Source of the DNA: Mya arenaria
Taxonomy: Eukaryota > Mollusca > Bivalvia > Myida > Myidae
Direction: 5' to 3'
Length of the DNA stretch: 64,000 nucleotides
Assembly (NCBI RefSeq): GCF_026914265.1
Contig: NC_069125.1
Span: 74,587,546-74,651,545, forward strand
Notes under the pieces: generated by a model
Databases searched by the model: none
Seen by the model: the letters and a program-made list of their open reading frames with translations, nothing else
What the model was told of the DNA's origin: nothing
In this document: in pieces, positions 21,580-33,900 of the stretch
Position numbering within the stretch: the first letter of the stretch is position 1
How the letters are laid out: every line of letters begins with the position of its first letter
Translations under genes and position numbers: made by a program

Positions 21580-24500
21580 TTAATCACCTTTGGGAGCTCC
21601 ACCCTTGCCCCCGGCTCCGCCTCCCATACCGCCATTGCCGCCGCCCATACCGCCAGCTCCACCAGCGCCCATACCGCCCTCACCTACGAAGTCAAAGATA
21701 ATTGTACTTCGAGTAATATACGGAAATAATTGCATACATTGATATTACCTCGGTGTCCTTTTTCTATGTTGTGTATAACTTTGTATACGAGGTATTGGTT
21801 CCCACAATAAACGGTAATTGCGTTACCTTAATAAAACAAATTTCACGGAAGTATGCTACCAACGCTGTTCTATAACGTCTGAAATAATAGCAAAATTTAT
21901 ATTTCATTAATACATGTATATCGAGGGGTGAGTGTCAAAAGATTCTAAGTGACATTAAATGATGAAGAAGATAGAACCTTCTAGTGGTTCTAATTTTGAT
22001 TAATGCGTTCCGACGAATTGGTCGCAAATCTCTTGATGGTTCACCATTATTCATATAATTTAGGCAACATAACGCTACTGTACCTCCTCCCATTGCGCCA
22101 CCCATGCCACCACCGGGCATCATCATCATGGGCATGCCGCCTCCCATTTTGCCGCCGCCCATTCCTCCGCCCATCATTGGCATACCGCCGCCCATGCCAC
22201 CGCCCATACCTAAATGTGGTAAAACAAAAATATAAACAGTAAGATTATTGTTTTGAAATGTTTAAATGAAGTCGAAAACTTGTTATATAGATTATATAAA
22301 GTCTTTACCTCCGTTTCCACCGCCCATTCCTCCAGCGCCGCCCATGGGCATCATCATCATCATTGGCATACCGCCTCCCATACCGCCTCCCATACCACCG
22401 CCCATGCCGCCGCCCATTTTACCGCCTCCCATTGCCCCCATACCACCGCCAGGCATCATCATTGGCATACCGCCACCCATTTCACCGCCTCCCATAGCAC
22501 CGCCCATGGGCATACCGCCTCCCATCGCACCGCCTCCCATTCCGCCGCCCATTTTACCGCCTCCCATAGCACCGCCTCCATTGGCACCACCTCCCATACC
22601 GCCTTCCATAGCACCGCCTCCCATGCCGCCGTTCATAGCACCACCTCCCATGCCGCCGTTCATAGCACCGCCTCCCATGCCGCCGTTCATAGCACCACCT
22701 CCCATGCCGCCGTTCATAGCACCACCCATCATCATTTGCATCATCATCTGTGAATGAACATATTTTTTTAGTCTACACGATTCATTTAAATGCAGACTTT
22801 GACAATATAATGTTTTAGATTTTAAACAGTTGAATGTCTTCTGAAACAAGTGTGTCGGAACTTGATATAAACATTTGTTAATCCGTTTGTGTTAGTATGA
22901 AAAAATAAATATTAAATATACCTGATCCATCATGGCCATGCCGCCTCCCATTCCACCTTTACCGCCGCCCATACCGCCGCCCATGCCTCCGCCCATGCCG
23001 CCGCCCATACCACCAGCGCCGCCCATGGGCATCATCATCATCATGGGCATAGCGCCCATTGGCATGCCGCCTCCCATACCACCGCCCATGCCGCCACCCA
23101 TGCTTCCGCCCATTTTTCCACCGCCCATTGCTCCCATACCGCCGCCGGGCATCATCATGGGCATGCCGCCTCCCATGGCACCGCCTCCCATAGCACCGCC
23201 CATGGGCATACCGCCTCCCATTCCACCCTGGCCGCCTGAAAATCGGATACACATTGAACTTGTAATTTTCAATTAATACCATTTAAAGTGATTGATATGC
23301 TAGAAATACATATAAAACCATTCTAGTTCCAAGACATAGACAATATGAAACCAGCTTACCTCTCCTGCTCGCATAGCGCTTGTATCCTAAAACCAAACCA
23401 TAACATGTTGTTAGTTGAGTAATTAGAATAAAACCGACATCTTGCACACTTTATATTTATTTCGAAGTTATATAACTGAATACTTTGAAACAACCATTTT
23501 TTCATATGACTGTTTTTATAACTATCTAAATCCGACAAATACATTTTAATTTTTTGTTAGTTATTTGTATATCTGCAACATTGCTTACTTTTGCCGCTGC
23601 CACCTGCAAGAGAAAGTGAAACATGTTTAGAAAAAATATACATACGGTATCACGATCTATACACTTTAATGAGCTGGTAATATCTTAATATAATGGCCTT
23701 CGCACTTTTATGAATTAACAATTAAATTAAGTTCCTCACAAAAGACTAAAAAACGTTTCAAACGTACCGCCCATAGCGGCACCCATTCCACCGGGCATAC
23801 CGCCCCCCATGCCGCCGCCCATTTTACCCATTCCACCTGCAAAAGCAAAATCAAAGACGCTCTCGGTGATCTTCTGTGTACTTATACAGTATTTGAAATG
23901 AAATGCATAAGTCCAAGCAAAAAAATCAGATCTAAAAATAATTTTATCGAAAAATGATCAGACACATACCCATTGGCATCATGGGCATTCCACCGCCCAT
24001 GGCTCCCATACCGCCCATGGGCATACCGCCACCCATTCCGCCGCCGGGCATCATCATTCCTCCCATGGGCATACCGCCGCCCATGCCGCCGCCCATTCCT
24101 CCCATGGGCTTTCCGGCGCCCATTCCACCACCGGGCATCATCATTCCTCCCATGGGCATACCGCCGGCCATGCCGCCACCCATTCCTCCCATGGGCATAC
24201 CCCCGCCCATGCCGCCACCCATGGCACCACCGGGCATCATCATCATGGGCATACCGCCGCCCATTTTTCCGCCGCCCATTCCACCGCCCATCATTGGCAT
24301 TCCGCCTCCCATCATTGGCATACCGCCACCCATTCCACCGCCCATCATTGGCATACCGCCACCCATACCTCCCATGGGCATACCACCGCCCATTCCTCGG
24401 CCACCGCCGCCACCTGAAATTATATGCTAGGAAATGAAACAAATCTGCATGGTAAAACACGTCTATGTTAAATAAATAAGATAATTTAGATGTACATTTT

Positions 24501-26259
24501 TATCCACTGCCTAAGCTTTATTAAACGTAAGGTAACACATGGCTCAGAAGTTTAGTTGTACAATTTGATATTCATGAAAACAGTATTCATATAGAAATAA
24601 AAAGCTACGTTAGTTTACGTTAGTTTTTTTTTAAGATTTGTTATGCTCTGTGGATACCTACATCAAAAAGTGAAATATCCATTTTACTTTCCGAATTTTA
24701 AATATGGATTAAATAAATTGTTAAAAATAAATAACATTCGCAAAAATACGTTTACATATTGCACCTTTTTTGACAATTAAAACATGTAAATAAATTATCA
24801 ATCTGACCAAAGTGCCAATCTTGATAATATGACCACAAAGCGTCTATTACGATATGATTTTAATAAGATTTAGGTTAGATTTCGAAATACTGTGTTTTTG
24901 ATTGAATAAGGTAATCTGTACTTGGCGAACATTATATGAGCGTATGGGGTAACCTAGCACTTGGAAATGTTGCGCAAGAAAATAAATGCTCCCCTCTTTG
25001 GAGAATCGCCAGAAACAGTCCAAATGTTCGGCCATTCTGTGTAAAACTCCTGAATGTTATCGGACACGTTGTTTCACGTAAATGTCCACAGCGATGTAAC
25101 CTGTGCAGTTTATTGACTGAAAACATGACTGAACATGTTCTTTGTTTTTGTCATATGAGAGACAAACGGCAAAAGGAATTATGGAACTCTATCATTAAAG
25201 AGTATAGAATTCGCAAGTTTAGCTCATGTCAATGCCCTATGCTGACCAGTGTGCGTATTAAGTGTTTCCTCGGCAAGTAGCTACGATTGCTTAGATAATT
25301 GTGATGAAATGGTTGCATGTGCTAGGTGTTATGCTCAAACTATAGCGCCTTATTTGAATCTACTTTTTGTCTGCATGTAAACTAGTATGCGTTGTACCAA
25401 ATCACATATTAATTATGCATAACTGTATTTTGTATTTTTAATGTGTTGAATTGCATAATTATCAACCACATTAAATTGCATAATTATATAAAATATTTAG
25501 CAGCTCAAACATGTACTATATACATATATTATGTAATATGTTTGTATATGTTTATCTATTGTAAATACGTTTTGCTCTTCATAATAGGAGGAAATCAATA
25601 TATAAATATATATATATATATCTCCCTTAATCATGTGCAATGTGCCTACAAACCAACTATTTGCATTAATATGATATGCTAAAGCAACTGTTTTACTTTC
25701 TAGAAGTTCTTATAAAATACCGAAGATTTTCGAAAATTAAATAACTCAAATGACTTAAAAACGAAAAAATTCTGAACTTTTTGGATAAGGCGTTATTCAA
25801 GAAACTTTCACTATAAGTAGTAGAATGTCAGTATCCTTGGGCCAATTCCTGTTACATCTCATAACAGCAACTTAGAATTCATATTATAGCTTATAACATG
25901 TACAAGAACGATCCAGTGCTGGGTTTGAACCAATGACTGCCGGTTTATGAGCTGTTAACTAGTCAATCCTATCAAAAACTACAATACTTGAACACCGGGA
26001 TCAAAAGAATTATTTTTACTCGAGATTTTTACGAATTTTACAAGGACGAAAAATCAGAATCGATTTTTGACCTTGAGCGTTTTGGTTACCACTAAATTGA
26101 AACCCAAAATCTGTCGAAGTTACGTTTAGATTTAAAAGGTCTCCAGCACTTCATTCGAAATATATTTCATATTGTCAAATAAATAAAGATTTGTTTACCT
26201 CTGTAGGCGAAAGAAATGGCAAACAATGCCGAGATCAGGGTGATTCGAAGTGGATTCAT
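21580..26259 (-). CDS. GM2: secreted Gly/Met-rich repeat protein, paralogue of GM1
   Basis: Hand-spliced exons (translation order): 26259-26199, 24413-23970, 23836-23768, 23603-23589, 23386-23360, 23235-22922, 22747-22309, 22209-22084, 21683-21580. All are GT-AG and in the same phases as GM1; the sum is 1,599 nt, giving 532 aa plus TAA. The signal peptide is identical to GM1. The Gly/Met architecture is the same, with the basic block RYKRYASRR at residues 197-205 and tail GGKGGAPKGD. Specific to GM2: about five tandem AMNGGMGGG-like units in exon 7 (about 22,595-22,735) and a longer exon 2. No catalytic domain. Role as for GM1: probably an extracellular structural or matrix protein; function is inferred from composition and signal peptide only. 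Confidence 0.9.
22595..22735 (-). repeat. Coding tandem repeat, AMNGGMGGG units in GM2 exon 7
   Basis: Five near-identical 27-nt units encoding A-M-N/E-G-G-M-G-G-G. They are absent from GM1 exon 7, so they expanded after the gene duplication. The frame is kept. Confidence 0.85.
24912..25620 (+). mobile_element. LINE-D, 3' fragment in GM2 intron 1
   Basis: Codes for the extreme C-terminus of a LINE ORF2 (24,936-25,280). It has the Cys/His cluster CNLCSLLTENMTEHVLCFC, followed by an AT-rich 3' UTR and a (TA)n tail. GM1 intron 1 lacks it, so it arrived after the duplication. The same domain type ends LINE-B but the sequence is a different family. Boundaries are approximate. Confidence 0.65.
24936..25280 (+). 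pseudogene. LINE-D ORF2 C-terminal remnant with Cys/His cluster
   Basis: About 114 open codons. C-x2-C...H...C spacing matches the zinc-knuckle-like end of APE-type LINEs. No RT remains, so it is a truncated dead copy. Confidence 0.65.
25606..25622. repeat. (TA)n tail of LINE-D
   Basis: A short TA run where the LINE fragment meets sequence shared with GM1 intron 1 (TCTCCCTT...). Confidence 0.7.
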
Positions 26260-26499
26260 GTTTGCAGCTTTCTGAAAAGATTTGGGACAGTGTTATGACT
26301 TATGAAGTATATTCATCATTTTGAAACGGTAAGTTATATATCTTCTACAGTAAAAGAAGTTAGCCTAGTTATCCTGGATGCAAGAATCAATGGATTTGCT
26401 AGAATATCTATTTGGCAAACAGCATTGATACTGATTTTGATGGTAATGGTACATTACAAAATTAAAACAAATATGGCAGACAATATACACAGTACTCAC

Positions 26500-26553
26500 T
26501 GAAAGACGTTCGGAGCAAGTAAGATGAGGTCCGATGTTCACTGAGGAGGCAAC
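26500..26553 (-). other. GM2 non-coding first exon (5' UTR)
   Basis: Ends TTTCA with donor GTGAGTACT at the position matching GM1. The acceptor TCTTTTCAG lies 12 bases before the GM2 ATG. The 5' end is inferred from the TATA spacing. Confidence 0.65.
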
Positions 26554-26577
26554 CTGTTGATCAGGCTTCTTCAGGTG

Positions 26578-26585
26578 CTTATATA
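26578..26585 (-). promoter_or_regulatory. TATA box of GM2
   Basis: TATATAAG on the minus strand at the position equivalent to the GM1 TATA box, about 25-30 bases before the inferred transcription start. Confidence 0.65.
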
Positions 26586-26793
26586 TTGGCGAGCAGGATG
26601 CTCCCGGGCGACGGGACACTCCAGAAAGGCGCCCAGTCTGCTCTTGCTCCCGAGGGCCGTTCAAAAGCCATTCTTATCAGGCGCAAAATAAACCTTGTTT
26701 GGTGACCTAAGTTGATAATTAGTTTAAACTTTCATCTGAATTACGCTGCATGTTTGTGACACGCGGTTCTCTTTATCACATCCGAACATACAT

Positions 26794-26834
26794 AAAACAA
26801 CAACAACAACAACAACACAACGACGACGACGACA
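26794..26834. repeat. (AAC)n and (ACG)n microsatellites
   Basis: Adjacent AAC and ACG runs upstream of GM2. The matching GM1 region has an interrupted AAC-rich stretch (4,830-4,860). Confidence 0.85.
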
Positions 26835-27340
26835 AAACAACATCATAAACAAATAAAAACGAAACAAGCCAATATCAGCAACTTCATCGAGCAACCTAAC
26901 GCATGCTATTCGCAAACACATAAAAATATTAAGATGCTCAAAACATTTAAGCTCTATGTTGCTATATTCAAAAATGTATTTCTAGAATTAACATCGAATA
27001 GAAAGTAAGACCAGGGGCAGCATAATACTAATTAGAAATGTTGGAACTGGTCCGGCTTAACTAGGCGAGGCAACGTTATTTCTCGGACACAATGGCCTTC
27101 ACATTATTTTGAAAAATAGTTGTACTTATTTTATTATTTAAAATGTAATGCATTATCGGAAATAGGTGTATACTGTTGAGACACCCCTCACCTTTTTATT
27201 CGGTGGTTAACTATTCTACGAACATTTAATTTTACAAGCACAGAGGTGTTCATCTGCAAGGAACATGCAACCCGCTTGTATAGCAATGATCCACCTCCTG
27301 TTACCGCGGATCAAAGGGCGTAGAAAGCGTGAAACGTGAT

Positions 27341-28615
27341 CGTAAAGCTTGTTAACACATGTTCGCAACAACGTAAACAACGTTAAAGCGCTAAAATTGT
27401 CCAACAACGTGTTGTAGTATGTTCGTAAATACCAAATTACAACAGAGCGGAAAACCTACCGACATGAATAAGGGTGACCGTAATACTGGTGTTTACAGTA
27501 ACTACAAACCGTACCATCAGAATGGCTATGAAATGTCTGATTGGCTGCTTTTATCACTATATTTTATTGATAAACGCTATGCTACTAAGATGCAGCAAAA
27601 ATGTACTAAGTATGCTTAAATGCGTATAAGTTAATAGTTTATCAAACGATCAGCGATCAAACACATTAAATATGGCTTGGCACTTAGGTTCACTAAAGTT
27701 AAGATGACTGTGGTGCGTATTACACCCATGATCCGTATTCAAAAGAAACTTATGTTAACATTTCAACTTAATTTAAAAATGTGATATTGTACAATGTCTG
27801 TACACCAAAACTATGAAAATAAGCAAGAACATGGTATAATAAATGATTACATATCAACAAATTAGAAATAAAGAAGTAGAGGATATTAAAAAATAATTTT
27901 CATTCAAACAATCGCAATTTTCTCCATGTTTTTTAACTTCATTTTTTTAAACCAAGTAAATTTATGAATACAGCCCCTATAGCAGGTCTGCATGTCAAGG
28001 CCACAAACCGCTTTATTTTCCTATAATGACATATGTAAACGTATTAGTTTATATTCTTGCGACTAAACTTTATCCGCTTCAACTGGTCCATACCCGGGTA
28101 TGTTAGAAATAGGGCTCAATTCATAACAACCACTCTCCCTCACACTGAATGAGTAGATCCTCTGTAACCACATAACGGTTCAGATATCTAGTGAAAGGTC
28201 TATCCGTATTCACAGGTGTGTTTTCGTGTGAGTGGGACATTTGTGAGTGCTCGCTAGGTCACTTGGACCGTCCTCGAGGATTGGTTGTGAATAGGAATTG
28301 AATGAGTGTGAGTGTTAAATGTACATGGCAAGTAAAAAAGATGGAATATGTCAGGAATTTGCAACACCTAAGGGAAATCCGCGTTCCCAGACAATATTTT
28401 AGAGATTAGGATAATCTATTGGAAAACTTCAATCACGTGAAATTCTAAAAAAATGAATGAAGTCTGAGACTGTTCGTAATCACTGCCCCTGGAGTCTTTC
28501 CGTGATTCTAGAGTTTGAAGTGTTTCCTTAATTATCGTATTTCCCTGATACTGAGGATACCTGATACCGTTTCGAGGCCTGGAGAATTTTCGTGATACTG
28601 GAGTCTGTATTTTCT
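27341..28615. other. Intergenic, nothing recognised
   Basis: AT-rich spacer with no supported gene. The 66-codon open frame at 27419-27619 has no family resemblance. Confidence 0.5.
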
Positions 28616-29650
28616 ATCGAAATGCTCGAAACCACGGACATACTCTAGGTCCCGATATCACGGAAAAATCAAGGCTTCAGTATCATGGTAAATAATCCTG
28701 GCACTAGTATCACGGAAATACCCCAGGTCCCGCTATCATGGAAATACTACAAGCCGCATTATTACGGAAATTCTCCAAGCCCCAGTTTCACGGAAGTACT
28801 CAATGCTACAATGTCACGAAAATAACCTAAGTACCAGTAGCAGGGAAATATTCAAGGCTCCAGTATCACGGAAATACTCCTGTACACAACATCACGGAAA
28901 TACTCCAGTCTCCAGTATCCCAGAAATACTCAAGGTATTACGGAAATACACAAGGCTCCAGTATTACGGAAATACACTCAACGCTCCAGTATCCCAGAAA
29001 TACTCAAGGCTCTAGTATTACGGAAATACTCCGGTACCCAGTGTCACGGAAATACTCAAGGCTCTAGTATTACGGAAATACTCCGGTACCCAGTATCACG
29101 GAAATACTCAAGGCTCTAGTATTACGGAAATACTCCGGTACCCAGTGTCACGAAAATACTCAAGGCTCTAGTATTACGGAAATACTCCGGTACCCAGTGT
29201 CACGGAAATACTCAAGGCTCTAGTGTTACGGAAATACTCCGGTACCCAGTGTCACGGAAATACTCAAGGCTCTAGTATGACGGAAATACTCCGGTACCCA
29301 GTGTCACGGAAATACTCAAGGCTCTAGTATTACGGAAATACTCCGGTACCCAGTGTCACGGAAATGCTCAAGGCTCTAGTATTACGGAAATACTCCGGTA
29401 CCCAGTGTCACGGAAATACTCAAGGCTCTAGTATTACGGAAATACTCCGGTACCCAGTATCACGGAAATACTCAAGGCTCTAGTATTACGGAAATACTCC
29501 GGTACCCAGTGTCACGGAAATACTCAAGGCTCTAGTATTACGAAAATACTCCGGTACCCAGTGTCACGAAAATACTCAAGGCTCTAGTATTACGGAAATA
29601 CTCCGGTACCCAGTGTCACGAAAATACTCCAGTCTCCATTATCACTGGAA
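28616..29650 (+). repeat. Satellite-like array: 26-bp monomer, 52-bp higher-order unit
   Basis: The monomer core is ACGGAAATACTC. From about 28,616 to 28,990 the monomers are diverged. From about 28,990 to 29,640 two alternating monomers (one with CAAGGCTCTAGTATT, one with CGGTACCCAGTGTC) form about 12 nearly identical 52-bp dimers. A degenerate edge beside a homogenised core is the usual result of unequal exchange. Open frames through it are not genes. Confidence 0.92.
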
Positions 29651-29764
29651 ATACGGTCATTTCTCAAGCTCAACTCATGTACAACTGCTTAAAACATATG
29701 CAACTTAATATGGTTACAATTTTATGCAGGGTTTACGCGATCTTTTTGCATGACTCGGCGATGA

Positions 29765-30045
29765 TCAAGGTTGTGACTCTTGACTCGTTCATCTCTTGGT
29801 GGTAGAGCGCCCGCATCGGGTGCAAAAGGTCCCGGGTCAATTCCGGACTGCGTCTTTCATAGAGACGTTCAAAATAAAGCTCCGAGGCTCGGGATTGGAG
29901 GATAGTGCTGGGAAATGGGAAGTATTCAGTATTGGTTAAACCCGTGCATCGCTGTATGACATCTGACACGTTAAAGAACCAAGAGGTCTCTTCGAAGAGC
30001 CAGGATATCGCACTCGGGTCTCCTTATATCTAACTCGTTATCTTT
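29765..30045 (+). mobile_element. tRNA-derived SINE
   Basis: Internal RNA polymerase III promoter-like boxes: box A TGGTAGAGCGC (about 29,800) and box B GGGTCAATTCC (29834-29844), 34 bases apart. They are followed by a non-tRNA body containing CACGTTAAAGAACCAAGAGG, a motif common in molluscan SINEs (recalled), and a T-rich end. It does not fold as a complete tRNA (no acceptor stem seen), so it is not a tRNA gene. Confidence 0.65.
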
Positions 30046-30906
30046 TTAATGTTAATATCAAGATGTGACTGGGAATTGCAATTACTTCTGTCTACGGTAC
30101 ATAAAAAACGTGAGACTTGACAGCGTGGTCAAGCCATACTACAACCATTGTCACGGGTATATCTTTATAACCTCTATACAGCACAGGAACACAACGAAAC
30201 CTATACGGTTCCAACTTGTGATATGGGTAGATGCTTATCTAGCCATTACGTTATTCTGCGTTGCAGTGCCGACCTGCCTTTTGTGTATTTTATATCGACA
30301 AAAGAGCATCGCATGCCAATTATTTCGAGATGTTTAATCCATTTTGGGCTTTAAAAATGACTCCGCCTGGAAACACTTTTCTGCTAGACACAACTTTACC
30401 CTTGTACCGTTCACAAATAGTTTAATACCGTAAATGCAATATTATCTTTGTATGTATATAAACACTAATTGTTTTGTAACGAGCATTGACAAACATGTTC
30501 TCAATACTTATCAATTTTACAACTGTAGGTTTTGGACGGACAGGATAATATATAATGTAGACATGCACAAAACGCATGTATTATGAGCAACCAACTGCAT
30601 TAAATAAATAAATGTGCACATACACTAAAATAAATTATAACAAGTGCAAAACATCAAAACAACTATTGAAGCACACAGCAACAAGGTTCATCAAACAGTC
30701 AGTCATTCACAGATTCGTATTCGCAAAACAAAACTTATGGGTCATTTCAGCTATCAAATTCTAATGAATTTGGATAATTTCAATTTATCTCAATATCTTT
30801 GAGTGTTTTTATAAATCAAATTAACGTTCTTGTGTTTGGTGGCGTACACAATATTGTCAATAAGTGGCGTTCAACACGCACAAATAATGTTCGTGATTGT
30901 CCATGT
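30046..30906. other. Intergenic / dynein 3' flank
   Basis: Downstream of the dynein stop on the minus strand. The dynein 3' UTR must lie here. No clear poly(A) signal was fixed and no other gene was seen. Confidence 0.5.
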
Positions 30907-33900
30907 TTAGACTTGTAGGAGGAGGGCAACACCGCCAAGGATCCACTTACTAGGCTTCTCCTTTGTCTTCAGGTTGAATGTCCAAACATACGTGGGACCA
31001 CGGGTCTTCGTTTTGTAGACGGGGCACTCGTAAATGTTCCTGACGTCCTGGCGGTCCACAGGGATGGCCTTGAGGAAGATGACGGGCATAGGCGGGGCCA
31101 GCTCCTTGAGGCGAGCCTCGTTGATCATGCTGGTCTGCATGTCCCAGCGGGCACCCTCCATGTACAGACCGTGTATGTAGGCGCCCTCACGCGGCGGGCC
31201 AGCCATGTCTTCGCGGGACTTCTTTGTTACGTCACACTGCAGACACATGCGATCGAGTGGCCATTCATTCTTCCTGGCCATCTGCTGCATGATGGCGGTA
31301 AGGAAGGACTGCGGGTTGAAGAATCCTCCAAGCCAAACGGCTGCTGGCAGTTGGAAATCTGATGTCCACGTCTCCAGCTCCTTCACCCTCTGCAGCAGGT
31401 CGACGTACCAGGCACCGAGTAACATCAGGGACGGGTAGGCCTTCACGGACCATGATGCGGGCACCATGTCAAGGAAAAGAGCGTTACCAAGCTCCTCCAT
31501 ATCTGCCGTGATAGTCAGCTCACCCTACAATATCCACAAAATACAATAATGCACGTATACGTTTTCATATGCCGTAAGCTAGTTTTATACATCAATAACT
31601 GATGTCTTGCACTGTAATGATTTCAAATGTGATTCATAACTATATTTGTCCAGAATAGTACAGAAATGTTTTAAAATTGTTTTATGACAATACCTTAAGA
31701 CCAAGATCCAGTTCCTTGAGAGAGCGCCTGATCTGCGAGGTGAGTCCATTCATTCTCTCAGTTTCTTGGAAAGCGACCACGACATAGGGCGTCCTCTCCT
31801 CTGGCGGCACCTTGCCCATGATCTCAATCATGTTGAACTCTTCCGGCAGCTTCTCCAAGATCTCATCTAGGATACCCTTGATCTACACATCACAAGAACA
31901 AACAAAAACAATTAGTGTGCCCACTGACTTGACAATCGGTAATTATATTTCAATTATCAAATACTAGTTAGTGTGTTATAATCTCAAACAATAGTAAAAC
32001 AACAATTTAAGTTTTCCCTTATTTCTATTTATCAAGCATAAATATATGTCAAATACGTTTACCTTTTCCTCTCTGGTCACTCCCCCAGCAGCAGCGGCGC
32101 CGGAGTCACGAGGCTGCATCTCAAACACGATCCTGAACAGATTCTCAGAGATGTTTGTGAGGAACTCAATTTCGGCGTTGGGGTGGAGGCCGTACAGGTA
32201 GGGGGTCTCAGGGGGCAGGCACTCGTCTATGTAGTTGTGATATCCCTTGTAGTCCATGTTGGACGGCACCGGGAAGCCTGGGGCCAGGTAAAGCTCACCT
32301 TCCAACTGTAAGGTGAAAAGAAAGAATATTTATTATCATGTTATCTAATAGCTTGGATATTCCCATGTCTCTTGCTTTACTTTTAAGACAAATATTGAAT
32401 CAAAGTCTATTGCAGTTACAAAGATAAGAAATTCAAGTATTTGTTTTAGTCTACAATCAATTGACTAAGTTTTATTTCCTTACCATATCTGGGTGCATGT
32501 ACACCTGCAGATAGGTCCGGCACAGGTTCCTGTCCCAATCGTCTGTGATGTGACCGCCATACATAATCTCTCCAAACAGGTACCGTAAGTCCTCCCATGG
32601 AACCTACACCATAATAAAAAAAACCTTTGAAATTTAAATTGCACAAACAGAAAACACTTCATCTGCAAAATATAAACCCACCTATTGTGAATAATTTTTC
32701 TAAATTATTGAGCTACTTAGAAATTCAGATGTTTTAAGGGAGTAGAAAAACCAATACATCAAGTAAGGTATTGTACCTTGGGGTTTGCCTCCAAGTAGTT
32801 GTAAAGGACGTTGACAGAGATGGTGAGATCTCCAGTGTTGAAGGGATATACTCTGTTCCAGCCCTGAGCACCGAACTTCCTACGCTCACACACCACTGCG
32901 TGAAAATAGCACAGGGAAAACAGGATTGACTTGAACTCCGTCTCCCTCGCACACATCTCGAGGGTTTCCTGTTTACCAAAAACATTAATATAATACATTA
33001 CATCCACATTGTTCATGTTTTATGAAATACTGAGTTCTTTTAACAAGAAAAATTATTGAGTTCCACTGATTGTATTGGAATATGTGAAATCTCCTTAACA
33101 GATAAAATGGTTTTCTTGCTGAATTTCTTATTTATTTCAAAAAGTGTTGAGCAATACCTGTGAGAAGTTGTCAAGGGACTTGTGCAGGTTGGCCATCATG
33201 CCTGATGGGGGCTCGTTAGTGATCTTGATGGATGCCTGCAGGATGCCCTGAGGTATGATGTGGGACTCTGCGGTGGCCGAGGGCTCTGCGCTCACGAACA
33301 GCCTATAATTCTCATTGCTGCTTACAGAGTATTGATCTACCAGCTTCTCCAGTTTTGGTAACCACTTGGCCACCAAGTGCACATTCTGTAATTTGACAGC
33401 AATAAGTGATAGCTACAAAAACAATACACTGTCAACATGAAAACTAATGTCACACCCTTATTGGGTATTAATATCTATTCACATTGTAACAAAAGAACAA
33501 CTGTTCTATTCTAAACATATTTTGTTGTATTTCAAGAATTATGCAGCCAGTCTCACCTGCAGGACGACCCAGTGCCCCTCCTTTGATCCGAGCTCCATCT
33601 TCTGTTCTGCGACCACCTCCTGACCCTGACCCAAGGACACATTGTGAAAGTTGCCGTTGTCTGCAGTGAACTGCAGCTTGTTACCTAGTTTCTCTACGTC
33701 CTTGAGTGGATCCACGCCTGGCGACAGGATAAAGAAGATTGGGGTTCCGATACCTGACTCCTCGTAAGACTTCGCAAACTCAGTGGCACGACCCTCAACA
33801 AACTTGGTTCCCATCTTCTCCTCAATAAACAACCTATGGAAGAAAGTAATGCCTGTACCAACATGTATGACCTGAGACCCTGTTAGGTTAACCTTTCATA

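Larger units (their letters stand above)
21331..27340. repeat. Segmental duplication, copy 2
   Basis: Colinear with 1-5,915: exons, most introns, promoter, and about 700 bp beyond, ending near CAAGGAACATGCAACCCGCT and GCGTAGAAAGCG. Exons are more similar than introns. Intron 1 carries a LINE fragment that is absent from copy 1. Confidence 0.88.

Noticed and set aside
25905-25985. Minus-strand tRNA-like SINE head (GGTTCAAACCC box B) in GM2 intron 1
   Set aside because: Box A is poor and no SINE body could be defined; too decayed to call.
28803-29015. 70-codon ORF in the satellite array
   Set aside because: It is a product of the repeated monomer with no start context or homologue.
28616-29650. 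CRISPR array
   Set aside because: Both alternating segments are repeated, there are no unique spacers, and the genome is animal.
29795-29850. Functional tRNA gene
   Set aside because: A and B boxes are present but no acceptor stem or anticodon arm pairs; it continues into a SINE body.
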